From the NCBI GenBank assembly GCA_051656485.1, contig JBOGBZ010000072.1, forward strand, positions 1 to 8,376: a stretch of DNA of 8,376 nt, written 5' to 3'. How positions within the stretch are numbered: position 1 is the first letter of the stretch; the number at the start of each line of letters is the position of its first letter. A program made the position numbers and the translations under genes. Under the pieces are notes generated by a model. It searched no databases. It saw only the letters and a list, made by a program, of their open reading frames with translations, and was not told where the DNA came from. The DNA comes from JBOFDK01 sp051656485. GTDB taxonomy: Bacteria > Bacillota > Clostridia > Lachnospirales > Cellulosilyticaceae. Below are positions 1-7,184 of the stretch, in pieces.

Positions 1-35
1 AAGTTCTTAAAAGTATTGATGATTGCTTGTCTCAT
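1..35 (-). CDS. Possible start of a minus-strand gene running off the left edge
   Basis: An ATG (33-35 on the minus strand) opens a frame reading MRQAIINTFKN to the window edge. It is preceded by a GGGAG Shine-Dalgarno-like sequence with about five bases of spacing, which is the main support. Only eleven codons are visible, so no family can be named. A plus-strand frame over the same bases (ending with a TAG at 36-38) also looks protein-like and competes with this reading. The downstream position relative to the maturase terminator and the shared strand would fit a separate minus-strand transcription unit. Confidence 0.3.
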   Translation of the reverse strand, partial: MRQAIINTFKN

Positions 36-144
36 TAGAGCTCCCTTCTTTCTTCAAAGTTTTTTCTATGTCTATTCTACCCATTAAACCTTAAGATGAC
101 CCACCTATAATTCTTAAGACTTTCTAAAAATTATGCTCTAAAAG

Positions 145-172
145 TTTACATTTACCTTTTCTTGTATAGAAT
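145..172 (+). promoter_or_regulatory. Possible sigma-A type promoter
   Basis: TTTACA at 145-150 and TAGAAT at 167-172, 16 bases apart, resemble -35 and -10 boxes. It points to the right, towards a hairpin whose plus-strand side is followed by a short T-rich run (249-252), with no plus-strand gene between. It would make a short transcript of roughly 70-80 bases if real. AT-rich spacers produce such matches by chance, so confidence is low. Confidence 0.3.
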
Positions 173-206
173 AAGTACCGCGTAGGCTACAAACTCGCTA
201 GGCAAT

Positions 207-245
207 AAAAAAACAGGAGGTAGGAAATCTCATTCCCTACCTCCT
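207..245 (-). terminator. Rho-independent terminator after the maturase gene
   Basis: Perfect ten-base arms AGGAGGTAGG (215-224) and CCTACCTCCT (236-245) enclose an 11-base loop. On the minus strand the stem is followed by a T-rich tract (seven As at 207-213 on the plus strand), which is a textbook terminator for the maturase transcript. On the plus strand the stem is followed by ATCTTTTG, so weaker termination in that direction is possible too. Confidence 0.8.
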
Positions 246-315
246 ATCTTTTGTTGTTCTCTGCTTCAAAATCTTTCTGTAATCTCTACAACTATCGGTG
301 CATAAGTGTTTACTA

Positions 316-1446
316 TTAGTATTTTTGTAAATTTTTTTTAAGTTGTGTCGCTATCTCCTGAAGTCGTGGATAGCTATATTTAAAGAATCCTTTGTAGGAG
401 ATACAGAAGTAGTTGCGTCCCATTTTTCCATCTTCGAAAAGGTCTCGGTCTCTTCGGCATCCGCCATGACAAAGCTTGTACCACTTACACTTTAGACAAG
501 CTGCTGGTTTCTGATGAGACTGCTCGATGAACTTGATGTCACTACGCTTTTTCTGGATGTCCTCAAAGCTATCTGTAATCAAGTTGCCAAGTAAATACTC
601 ATCCATGACATAGAAGTCACATGGGTATACCCCGCCATCTGCTTCGATGACATTTTGGTACGTACACGTACCCATCATTCCACAGGCCTCTGGGTAGTAG
701 CCAAGCATCAGCTGCATTAAGTTTTCAAAGTATCGAATATAAACGAACTCTCCTTTTTTGATAGTTAACTCCCATTTATCGAAAAGGTCTTTTAAGAACT
801 TCTCGTAAAGGAGTGGCGTAAGGGAATAATCCTTCTGCCCCTTCTCTTCATGGATGTCATCTAGACAAGGAATAAACTGCATATATCTAAAGTTGTTCTG
901 GATATAGAAGTCGTAGATGTCCTTGATATTTTCTGCTACTTGTCTTGTAACGACTGTCAGGATATTATACTCCACCTTATGCTTATCAAATAGTTTCGCC
1001 GTCTCCATCAGTTTGTCAAAAGTGCCTCCACCATTTCTTACTACTCTTAAGCTATCGTTGACTTCTTTGTTTCCATCCATTGATAATCCTACGAGAAAGC
1101 GATTCTTACGAAAGAACTTAGCCCATTCTTCATCCATAAGCATCCCATTGGTCTGAATAGCATTTTGGATCGTAACACCAGGCTTTGCATACTTCTTTTG
1201 GAAGTCTATAAGCTTCTCATAGAAAGGAAGCCCTACTAATGTAGGCTCTCCTCCCTGAAAAGCAAACGTACAGTTTCCTTCTGCATAAGCCAGTGCTTTC
1301 CTAACGATGACTTCTAAGTCATCTACACTCATTTTTCCATAGGATTTGATTTGTCTATTCTCACTTACGTCATGATAGAAGCAATATTTGCAAGCAAGGT
1401 TGCATCCGCTAGATGCTGGTTTAATTAGTAAATGAATTGGCGGCAT
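316..1446 (-). CDS. Anaerobic sulfatase maturase (anSME), radical SAM/SPASM enzyme
   Basis: This 376-residue protein closely resembles the anaerobic sulfatase-maturating enzymes of clostridia, which oxidise an active-site Cys or Ser of sulfatases to formylglycine in the cytoplasm. Near the N-terminus is the radical SAM motif CNLACKYC (Cys15, Cys19, Cys22), which binds the SAM-cleaving 4Fe-4S cluster. QGGEP at 64-68 is the SAM-contacting GGEP motif. The C-terminal SPASM domain has the expected cysteines (255, 261, 276, 317, 320, 326, 330, 348) for two auxiliary clusters. Asp277, in PCDFYV, matches the proposed catalytic base of the Clostridium perfringens enzyme. Length and motif spacing are normal, so the gene looks intact. 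GGAG lies about ten bases before the ATG. It follows the lacI remnant by 83 bases with no clear terminator between, so co-transcription is possible. No sulfatase lies in this window, so the substrate is unseen; a related SPASM peptide-modifying role is less likely. Confidence 0.93.
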   Translation of the reverse strand: MPPIHLLIKPASSGCNLACKYCFYHDVSENRQIKSYGKMSVDDLEVIVRKALAYAEGNCTFAFQGGEPTLVGLPFYEKLIDFQKKYAKPGVTIQNAIQTNGMLMDEEWAKFFRKNRFLVGLSMDGNKEVNDSLRVVRNGGGTFDKLMETAKLFDKHKVEYNILTVVTRQVAENIKDIYDFYIQNNFRYMQFIPCLDDIHEEKGQKDYSLTPLLYEKFLKDLFDKWELTIKKGEFVYIRYFENLMQLMLGYYPEACGMMGTCTYQNVIEADGGVYPCDFYVMDEYLLGNLITDSFEDIQKKRSDIKFIEQSHQKPAACLKCKWYKLCHGGCRRDRDLFEDGKMGRNYFCISYKGFFKYSYPRLQEIATQLKKNLQKY

Positions 1447-1529
1447 GATGTATTACTCCATTCCTTCTCGTTAATCACCCATAACGACTAATATATTTTT
1501 GATTGTTTTACCCTTCTTTTAATATCTAT

Positions 1530-2594
1530 TTATTTTCTAGTAGACTCTCTATAAATGATGTCACCTAAAATCTTAATCTCTTCAAAATGTTTCTCTGGGT
1601 TGTTCACACGCCATACCATCTGCTCTGCTAAACGTTCACCTACTTGCTGTATATCCACACTTACAGTCGTTAAGTACTTTTCTCCCATTTTATCACTTTC
1701 TATATTATCAAACCCTGAGACTCTGACATCTTCTGGCACTTTATACCCACGTTTTTTTAGTTCACTGATTAAACTATAGGCAATGGCATCATTGGCACAT
1801 ACAAAAGCTTTAGGTAGCTTCCTACCTTCTTTATGCATGGATTCTACGATGCCTTCCACTTCTTTTTCGAAGTAGTAGTGACCTTTCTTTGCACCGATAA
1901 AACAATACTCGTTATCTATCGGTACACCTATTTCATTATGTGCCTTTACAAAACCACGCCATCTTTCATGTATACTCTTACAGTAGCCTATGTCTCCTAT
2001 AAATCCTAATAGCCTATCCTTCTGTTCGATAAACGATTTGGTGATTTGATAAATACTTCTACGTCCTTCTATAACCACGATATCCGCTCCGATATCTGTC
2101 ATCTCTAAATCCAAAGGCATATCAAAGTACACGGTAGGAAGCTGTACTTTAGTGATTTTCTTTACGGTTTCTTTATTATAAACGTTAATAACAATAATCC
2201 CTGCTATATCTCCCGTCTCTATAATATGAGGTAACTCAAAGTTATCAACTTCCTCAAAAGTTATAAAGTTATAAAGACACTTGTACTATTTTTCCACAAG
2301 CTTTTGGGTAATCCCCTTTATCATTTTCACCCAAAAGCTTGAAAAGTCCGGTGATGTCGCAATAACAAGTATGTTTTTAGGTTTATTGTTAGAACTATCT
2401 GACCAAGCCTTCATTTCATCATATTCTTCTAATAACTCAGTAGGTAACTTATCATACTTAAGTTTTACCGCTGTCTCGATTATTTTATAACGTACCTTTT
2501 CAGCCACCGTCCCTCTATTATTCATGACTTTAGATACAGTATTACGTGAAATACCTATTGCATTTGCTATATCATTAATTCCTGTTTTATTCAT
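1530..2594 (-). pseudogene. LacI-family regulator split by an in-frame amber codon
   Basis: One continuous frame of 355 codons encodes a LacI/GalR-type repressor, except for a TAG at codon 103 (2286-2288). Codons 1-102 give the DNA-binding part: the LacI helix-turn-helix and hinge region with INDIANAIGISRNTVSKVMNN, then the start of the sugar-binding domain (NILVIATSPDF). After the TAG the same frame continues without a stop for 251 codons and ends with a typical effector-binding C-terminus (CANDAIAYSL, then SGFDNIES, then TTVSVD). No frameshift is needed, so a single nonsense change (or a base-call error) explains the break. As written, only a DNA-binding fragment would be made. Restarting at an internal GTG (2132) would give an effector domain without HTH. 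The start has a G-rich SD-like run (AGGGGG) and AAAGGA just upstream. Normal family length is about 330-350, so the repaired protein fits. It probably controlled the adjacent GH130 gene; this is inferred from position only. Confidence 0.85.
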
Positions 2595-2665
2595 TCCTTT
2601 CCCCCTGCCACTTCAATATATATAACTTTCTAAGTATGAACTCATATAGTGGTATTATTAAATAC

Positions 2666-2711
2666 AAAAACGTGTATAAAGTATCTCTTTTTCAAAAGAC
2701 ACTTTATACAC
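2666..2711 (-). terminator. Rho-independent terminator after the GH130 gene
   Basis: Perfect 11-base arms GTGTATAAAGT (2672-2682) and ACTTTATACAC (2701-2711) enclose a region that can pair further (TCT with AGA, TTT with AAA). On the minus strand the stem is followed by a T-run (five As at 2666-2670 on the plus strand). It sits ten bases after the GH130 stop codon, so it should end that transcript and separate it from the lacI remnant. Confidence 0.75.
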
Positions 2712-2721
2712 TTATCAATTC

Positions 2722-3711
2722 TTATAAAGAGTTATTCTTTATGTATTCTACAAGTTCATCTACTTGTGCAAAAGCAAGGCCTGTAACTGTATCTGCACAT
2801 CCGTAGTAGATAGCGATTCTTCCTGTTTCAGCATCTGTAAGTGCTGCACATGGGAACGCTACGTTTGGAACGTCACCTACACACTCGTATAACTCTTGTG
2901 GTGAAAGTAAGTAAGGTTTTGTTCTGTATTTGACAATCCATGGTTTTTCAAGATCTAAGATTGCTGCACCAAAGCTGTATACAAATCCGTTGCAACTATT
3001 AAGTACACCATGGTAAATCATAAGCCACCCTTCAGATGTCTCGATAGGAATTGGGCCTGCACCAATCTTTGTTGATTGCCATGCTGAATCATCACCTTTG
3101 ATTGTAGACATTACATGTCTGTGTCTGCCCCAGAATTCCATATCTGGTGATTGACTGTAGAAGATATCACCGAATGGTGTATGCCCTGTATCTGATGGTC
3201 TACTTACCATTCCGTATAAACCATTGATCTTTCTTGGGAACATAACACCATTTCTATTGTATGGTAAGAATGCATTCTCAACTTGTGTAAATGTCTTGAA
3301 ATCGAATGTATATGCTACACCGATTGTTGGACCGTGGTAACCATTACACCATGTCACGTAGTATCTATCTTCAATGAAGCATACACGTGGGTCATAACGA
3401 TATTCTCTATTTAAGATTTCTGGATCTTCACCTTCGAATACGATTGGCTCATGATTGATCGCCCAATCAATACCATCTTTACTGAATCCTGCAAAGATAT
3501 CCATACTTCTTGATTTACTGTCACATCTGAATACACCAGCAAAACCGTCTCCAAAAGGTACTACTGCACTATTGAAAATACTATTAGATGATGGAATGTG
3601 ATTTCTTTTGATCACAGGGTTGTTTGAATATCTCCATACAACGTCTGTACATCCTTCTGGTTTGTCCTGCCATGGGATATTCGCAAGGTTATTACCTATA
3701 ATTTTTGTCAT
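2722..3711 (-). CDS. GH130 family beta-mannoside phosphorylase
   Basis: The 329-residue protein matches glycoside hydrolase family 130, cytoplasmic enzymes that split beta-1,4-mannosides with phosphate to give mannose 1-phosphate. Recognisable landmarks are NIPWQDKPEG at 11-20, YRYDPRV around Asp107 (the expected general acid), FPRKINGLYGMVSRPS at 158-173 and STKIGAGPIP at 213-222 (Arg and Lys of the phosphate/substrate pocket), and IYHGV at 232-236. Length and the N-terminal motif resemble the GH130_2 type, such as mannooligosaccharide phosphorylases and the mannosyl-GlcNAc phosphorylase of N-glycan degradation. Which of these substrates is used cannot be told from sequence reading. No signal peptide is seen, consistent with intracellular action after uptake. 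A strong ribosome binding site, AAAAGGAGT, lies upstream of the ATG. A terminator follows directly, and a LacI-type regulator comes next on the same strand. The gene looks intact, with more balanced codon use than the right-hand end of the window. Confidence 0.92.
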   Translation of the reverse strand: MTKIIGNNLANIPWQDKPEGCTDVVWRYSNNPVIKRNHIPSSNSIFNSAVVPFGDGFAGVFRCDSKSRSMDIFAGFSKDGIDWAINHEPIVFEGEDPEILNREYRYDPRVCFIEDRYYVTWCNGYHGPTIGVAYTFDFKTFTQVENAFLPYNRNGVMFPRKINGLYGMVSRPSDTGHTPFGDIFYSQSPDMEFWGRHRHVMSTIKGDDSAWQSTKIGAGPIPIETSEGWLMIYHGVLNSCNGFVYSFGAAILDLEKPWIVKYRTKPYLLSPQELYECVGDVPNVAFPCAALTDAETGRIAIYYGCADTVTGLAFAQVDELVEYIKNNSL

Positions 3712-3801
3712 ACTTCTACTCCTTTTACATTTTAGTTTCCGTTTGTAAATTTCGCATTTTTAGACATACTAAACATTTTACATATATCTTTTTTTCTAAT
3801 T

Positions 3802-3838
3802 CCATAAACTTTACACTATATCTAAGTAAATTTTATGG
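3802..3838. repeat. Long inverted repeat in the divergent spacer
   Basis: Arms CCATAAACTTTAC (3802-3814) and GTAAATTTTATGG (3826-3838) pair at 12 of 13 positions around an 11-base spacer. There is no T-run on either side, so it is not a terminator. Position about 90-130 bases before the GH130 start suits an operator or upstream regulatory element. The protein that binds it is unknown. Confidence 0.6.
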
Positions 3839-3903
3839 GATTATCTGAAAGAAATCAACTTAATTCATTTTTTTCATATAAAAAACACATTTATTTCATC
3901 TTT

Positions 3904-3934
3904 AAGTTTACATTTTCTTTCCCTTTGTAAACTT
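3904..3934. repeat. Inverted repeat AAGTTTACA / TGTAAACTT
   Basis: Perfect nine-base arms at 3904-3912 and 3926-3934 are separated by 13 pyrimidine-rich bases, putting the arms two helical turns apart. Such spacing suits a dimeric DNA-binding protein. It lies about 95-125 bases before the aminotransferase start codon, just upstream of the likely promoter. The TTTGTAAA word recurs at 3742-3749, near the GH130 start. Confidence 0.55.
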
Positions 3935-3966
3935 CCATTCACAAACATCCTCTTTTTATCTCCCCT

Positions 3967-3996
3967 TTATTTGTGATAGAATAATCTCACAAATAA
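3967..3996 (+). promoter_or_regulatory. Palindrome overlapping the likely -10 box of the aminotransferase gene
   Basis: Perfect ten-base arms TTATTTGTGA (3967-3976) and TCACAAATAA (3987-3996) flank a ten-base spacer. The spacer begins with TAGAAT (3977-3982), and TGA directly before it makes an extended -10 element (TGN plus TAGAAT). The -35 region is weak, as often with extended -10 promoters. A dyad wrapped around the -10 box is the usual place for a repressor site, so this is read as promoter plus operator. A third half site, TCACAAA, lies upstream at 3939-3945. The 10-base gap is unlike the 6-base gap of CRP/FNR sites. Confidence 0.6.
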
Positions 3997-4027
3997 CTCA
4001 TTTCTACTATTCAAAGGAGTATTTATT

Positions 4028-5218
4028 ATGTCATTCGATTTTGATTCGTCACCTTCACGTGACAATACACATTGCTACAAACATGATAGTAAGTCTTACA
4101 ACAACATCCCTCTTGATGCTATTCCTCTTTGGGTGGCAGATATGGACTTCGAATCAGCCCCTTGTATTAAAGAAGCACTCATTCAGCGTGCTGCTCACGG
4201 TATTTATGGTTACACTTTCACCCCAGACACTTACTATGATGCCATCATCAACTGGATGTCCACACGTCACCAATGGTCTATCCACCGCGAGTGGATCGTT
4301 CCTGCCCCCAACCTTGTGACCACATTTAATCTTATATGCCAAGGCTTCTTAACGCCTGGCGATAAAGTCCTCGTGCAGAATCCTGTGTATCACCCTTTTA
4401 AAGGTGGTCCACTGATAAATGATATGGAGATTGCCATCAACCCTTTACGCCTTATAGATGATCATTATGAGATTGACTTTGATGATTTCGAAACTAAAGT
4501 TAAAGACCCTGCTGTCAAACTTTTCATCCTTTGCAATCCTCACAATCCTGTGGGGCGTGTCTGGACTTACGAGGAGCTTAAGCGTATGGGTGAACTTTGT
4601 GTCACTCACGATGTCCTCATCATCTCTGATGAGATTCACCAAGACATCGTACACCAAGTTCACCACTTCACTTCTATGGGGACGATGCCTGACCACATCG
4701 CGGGCCAAGTCTTTGTATGTACTTCTCCAGGCAAGACCTTCAATATGCCTATCTTAGCTTGTGGCAATATCATCATCAAAAACGAAGTACTTCGTTCACG
4801 CTTTGAAGCAATGCTTAAGCGTATCGCCTTCCAAGACATGAATCCTTTTACTATAGAAGCTACGATTGCTGCTTATACAGGAGGTGCTCCTTGGGTAGAC
4901 GCACTTTTAGATTATTTAATCACCAACATTACCTATGTACGTAACTTTATCCACACACAGCTTCCTTGCCTTAAAGTGTTACCCACAGAAGGAACTTACC
5001 TTCTCTGGATAGACTGTCGCGATCTTGGACTTTCCCAAGAAGACTTGATGCACCTTCTTATTCAAGATGCTAAACTTTGGGTACACTCTGGCACCACCTT
5101 TGGCGAAGAAGGTACTGGCTTTATACGCATGAATATCGCCAGTCCTCATGCTACACTTGAACATGCTATGCACCAGCTTAAAGAAGCGATAGACAACAAA
5201 AGAGATGGCATTGCCTAG
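4028..5218 (+). CDS. patB: MalY/PatB-type PLP-dependent aminotransferase / C-S lyase
   Basis: The 396-residue protein is a fold-type I PLP enzyme of the MalY/PatB branch, which usually cleaves the C-S bond of cystathionine or cysteine conjugates to give homocysteine or thiol, pyruvate and ammonia. Landmarks in order: PLWVADMDFE at 33-42 (typical of this branch), GIYGYT at 58-63, NPHNPVGRVW at 170-179, SDEIHQD at 200-206 with the pyridine-binding Asp201, SPGKTFNM at 233-240 with the PLP-binding Lys236, and FIRMNIASP at 365-373 with the carboxylate-binding Arg367. Length is normal (family about 390). AAGGAGT ends seven bases before the ATG, supporting this start. It is transcribed alone, away from the GH130 gene, and ends at a terminator overlapping its TAG stop. 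The promoter carries a palindrome, so specific regulation is likely. Whether the physiological job is methionine synthesis, sulfur scavenging or regulation cannot be decided. Codons ending in C are common, unlike the AT-rich gene at the right edge. Confidence 0.92.
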   Translation: MSFDFDSSPSRDNTHCYKHDSKSYNNIPLDAIPLWVADMDFESAPCIKEALIQRAAHGIYGYTFTPDTYYDAIINWMSTRHQWSIHREWIVPAPNLVTTFNLICQGFLTPGDKVLVQNPVYHPFKGGPLINDMEIAINPLRLIDDHYEIDFDDFETKVKDPAVKLFILCNPHNPVGRVWTYEELKRMGELCVTHDVLIISDEIHQDIVHQVHHFTSMGTMPDHIAGQVFVCTSPGKTFNMPILACGNIIIKNEVLRSRFEAMLKRIAFQDMNPFTIEATIAAYTGGAPWVDALLDYLITNITYVRNFIHTQLPCLKVLPTEGTYLLWIDCRDLGLSQEDLMHLLIQDAKLWVHSGTTFGEEGTGFIRMNIASPHATLEHAMHQLKEAIDNKRDGIA

Positions 5219-5236
5219 GCAATACCATCTCTTTTT
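5201..5236. terminator. Bidirectional terminator between the aminotransferase gene and topB
   Basis: Arms AGAGATGGCATTGCC (5201-5215) and GGCAATACCATCTCT (5218-5232) pair at all but one position. On the plus strand a T-run follows (5232-5236). On the minus strand the stem is followed by TTTTGTTG. The left arm lies inside the last aminotransferase codons and the TAG stop is in the loop region, so the two convergent genes share one compact terminator. Confidence 0.8.
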
Positions 5237-5249
5237 ATGGGTTATTTTA

Positions 5250-7100
5250 TTATTTATCTTTGTTAAGGTTTGCAAATAAATCTGCAAATGCGAAGTTTCC
5301 TTCATCCTCTTTTTGTTGTGTTTTCAAATACTTTTGTACTGATTTCTTATCTACTTTTTTATTTTCACTACGATACTTCTTATTGAAGGTACTTAATTTC
5401 TCTCTGAAGGTACATGTGGTACATACATAAATCTGACCTTCACCTTCTCCACGAAGCTCGAGACGCTTATGACAATTTGGACAGCGTGTCTGTGTGAATT
5501 TGCTGATGTTTTCTCTATGACCGCATGCTCTGTCTTGGCATACATACATCATTCCGTGCTTGCCTTTAACTTCAAGCATATACTTGCCACAGTCTGGACA
5601 TTTCTTACCTGTGAGGTTATCGTGACGGAACTTATCTTCGCTGCCTTTCACATTCTCTACCAATTCGCTACTATACTGCTTAATGCGACCTACGAAATCC
5701 GCTGCCTTTACTTTACCTTTGCTGATAGCTTCAAGTTCACTTTCCCACTTAGCTGTAAGTGTAGGCGACTTGAGTTCTTGTGGCACAAGTTCTATAAGTT
5801 GCTTACCTTTAGAAGTAGGCACCATGCTATTGCCATTCTTCTCAATATAAAACATATTGTAAAGCTTCTCGATGATATCTGCTCTCGTTGCAACTGTACC
5901 GATACCACCTGTCTCACCTAAAGTCTTCGCATCGCGTTTATCTACTTGCACATACTTATGTGGATTTTCCATCGCACTTAGAAGAGTCGCTTCTGTAAAG
6001 CGTGCAGGTGCCTTTGTCATAAGCGTCTGCATTTCCACCTTCGCAAAGGCTACACTTTCACCTTTTGCAAGCTCTGGTAATACTTGTTCTTTCTCTTCTT
6101 CATCCTCGTCATCTTGACGATTGTACACCACTCTAAAGCCTTCTTCTATGATTTGCTTACCTGATGCCTTGAAGCTCTCACCCTCACAAGCTAATGTAAT
6201 GGTGGTTTGCTTGTATTCACATGGTGGTAAAAGAACACTTAAGAAACGTGTAACGACCATCTCATAGACTTTTCTCTCGTCTTGAGCAAGATTTGCTAAA
6301 TTCACGCCTTCTTCTGTAGGGATAATCGCGTGGTGATCAGATACTTTACTATTATCTACAAAGCTCTTATTTGCCTTGATGCCATTTCTTACAATCTGTG
6401 CTACTGCGCTTTTAAAGCTCCCTACTGCTACTGCACTTAGTCTTTCTTTTAAAGTAGGTACGATGTCTTCTGAGATATATCTAGAGTCTGTACGTGGATA
6501 CGTAAGTACCTTATGATTCTCATACAGTCTTTGCATGATATTAAGGGTTTCCTTAGGACTAAAGCCATAACGCTTATTGGCATCTCTTTGAAGTTCTGTA
6601 AGATCGTAGAGTCCTGGTGCATATTGCTTCTTCGGCACAGTCTTTACTTCTACTACCTGTGCTACCTTACCCTCTACTTTTTTAAGGATAGCTTTTGCTT
6701 CTTCTTCCTTATAAAGGCTATTTCCTTTGTCACTTCCCCACTTAAAGTTAACACCTTTAGCTTTAGCGACTAATTGATAGTAAGGGGTCGGCTTGAAGTT
6801 CTTAATCTCTTCTTCTCTTTGTACTACCATATTCAGCGTCGCTGACTGTACACGACCCGCTGAAAGCTGTGCATTGTACTTACACGTAAGGGCACGGGTT
6901 ACATTAAGACCTACTAGCCAGTCTCCTTCTGCACGGCATACTGCCGCACGGTATAAGTTCTCGTATTCTTTCGCATCACGTAATTTCTTGAAGCCTTCAA
7001 GTATTGCTTTATCTGTTACCGATGAAATCCACAGACGCTTCATAGGCTTCTTCACGCCAGATTTTTCGATGATCCATCTCGCTACAAGTTCCCCTTCACA
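5250..7100 (-). pseudogene. topB: DNA topoisomerase III, 5'-truncated (interrupted gene)
   Basis: The frame encodes most of a type IA topoisomerase III, which relaxes and decatenates DNA through a covalent tyrosine link. Homology begins at EGELVARWIIEK (codon at 7095-7097), the end of the TOPRIM loop normally reading (G)REGEL. The N-terminal ~110 residues, with the remaining metal-binding acidic residues, are missing, and an in-frame TAA stands at 7110-7112. Retained parts, numbered from the GTG at 7055: QLSAGRVQSATL at 63-74, catalytic Tyr186 in TYPRTDS (codon 6498-6500), HHAIIPT at 241-247, GGIGTVATRADI at 383-394, and two C-terminal zinc ribbons (Cys486/489/506/511 and Cys525/528/545/548). 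The C-terminus is complete. The GTG at 7055 has no ribosome binding site and lies inside conserved sequence, so it is not the native start. Without the TOPRIM core the product should be inactive. Probably an inserted element split the gene; simple deletion, or a gene restored by excision, are alternatives. Confidence 0.85.
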
Positions 7101-7103
7101 TAT

Positions 7104-7147
7104 GGTTACTTAACCCTTTGTGTAAATCACTTATATCCATTGATATA
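7104..7147. repeat. Cluster of short dyads next to the topB junction
   Basis: GGTTA-CT-TAACC (7104-7115) and TATATC-CATT-GATATA (7132-7147) are two perfect short inverted repeats within 50 bases of the junction, with CATATG at 7099-7104 and GTG/CAC ends around 7120-7130. Element ends recognised by integrases often contain such imperfect dyads, so this could be an attachment-site arm. AT-rich DNA yields short palindromes by chance, and neither dyad has the T-run needed for a terminator. Confidence 0.35.
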
Positions 7148-7184
7148 CCTTAGTTTATGGGACTATTTATTAATTTTTCTTTTT

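Larger units (their letters stand above)
1..315. other. Mostly non-coding spacer left of the maturase gene
   Basis: No convincing complete gene was found here on either strand. It holds a possible minus-strand gene start at the very edge, a possible plus-strand promoter near 145-172, and a strong hairpin terminator at 207-245. About 70 bases separate that terminator from the maturase stop codon and show nothing recognisable. Confidence 0.6.
3712..4027. other. AT-rich divergent regulatory spacer
   Basis: This 316-base region separates the start of the GH130 gene (minus) from the start of the aminotransferase gene (plus). No ORF of note is present. It holds ribosome binding sites at both ends (about 3718-3725 for the minus gene, AAGGAGT at 4014-4020 for the plus gene), three inverted repeats listed separately, and repeated TTTGTAAA/TTTACA and TTTGTGA/TCACAAA words. 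A clear promoter for the GH130 gene could not be picked out from the many AT-rich options. Confidence 0.7.

Noticed and set aside
3..38. Plus-strand frame at the left edge ending VLKSIDDCLSH then TAG, possibly the tail of a gene
   Set aside because: Only eleven codons are visible, no terminator follows it closely, and a minus-strand start with a good ribosome binding site covers the same bases. Could not be decided.
1468..1487. TCGTTA / TAACGA inverted repeat between the lacI remnant and the maturase gene
   Set aside because: Only six-base arms with an eight-base gap and no T-run; too weak to call a terminator or operator.
2130..2132. Internal GTG as a separate gene start for the LacI C-terminal part
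   Set aside because: The same frame continues upstream with family-like sequence to the amber codon, so the GTG lies inside one broken gene; no good ribosome binding site precedes it.
2286..2288. TAG recoded as an amino acid (pyrrolysine or suppressed code)
   Set aside because: The aminotransferase gene ends with TAG directly at its terminator, and only one in-frame TAG occurs; a simple nonsense change is the more economical reading.
3967..3996. CRP/FNR-type site
   Set aside because: The half sites TGTGA and TCACA are ten bases apart instead of the six required for this family.
4979..5305. Minus-strand frame across the aminotransferase 3' end and the terminator
   Set aside because: It overlaps two well-supported genes and a terminator and resembles no protein; it is a shadow frame.
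5469..7113. Several plus-strand frames across topB
   Set aside because: Cys- and Phe-rich translations antisense to a strongly conserved gene; no ribosome binding sites or family resemblance.
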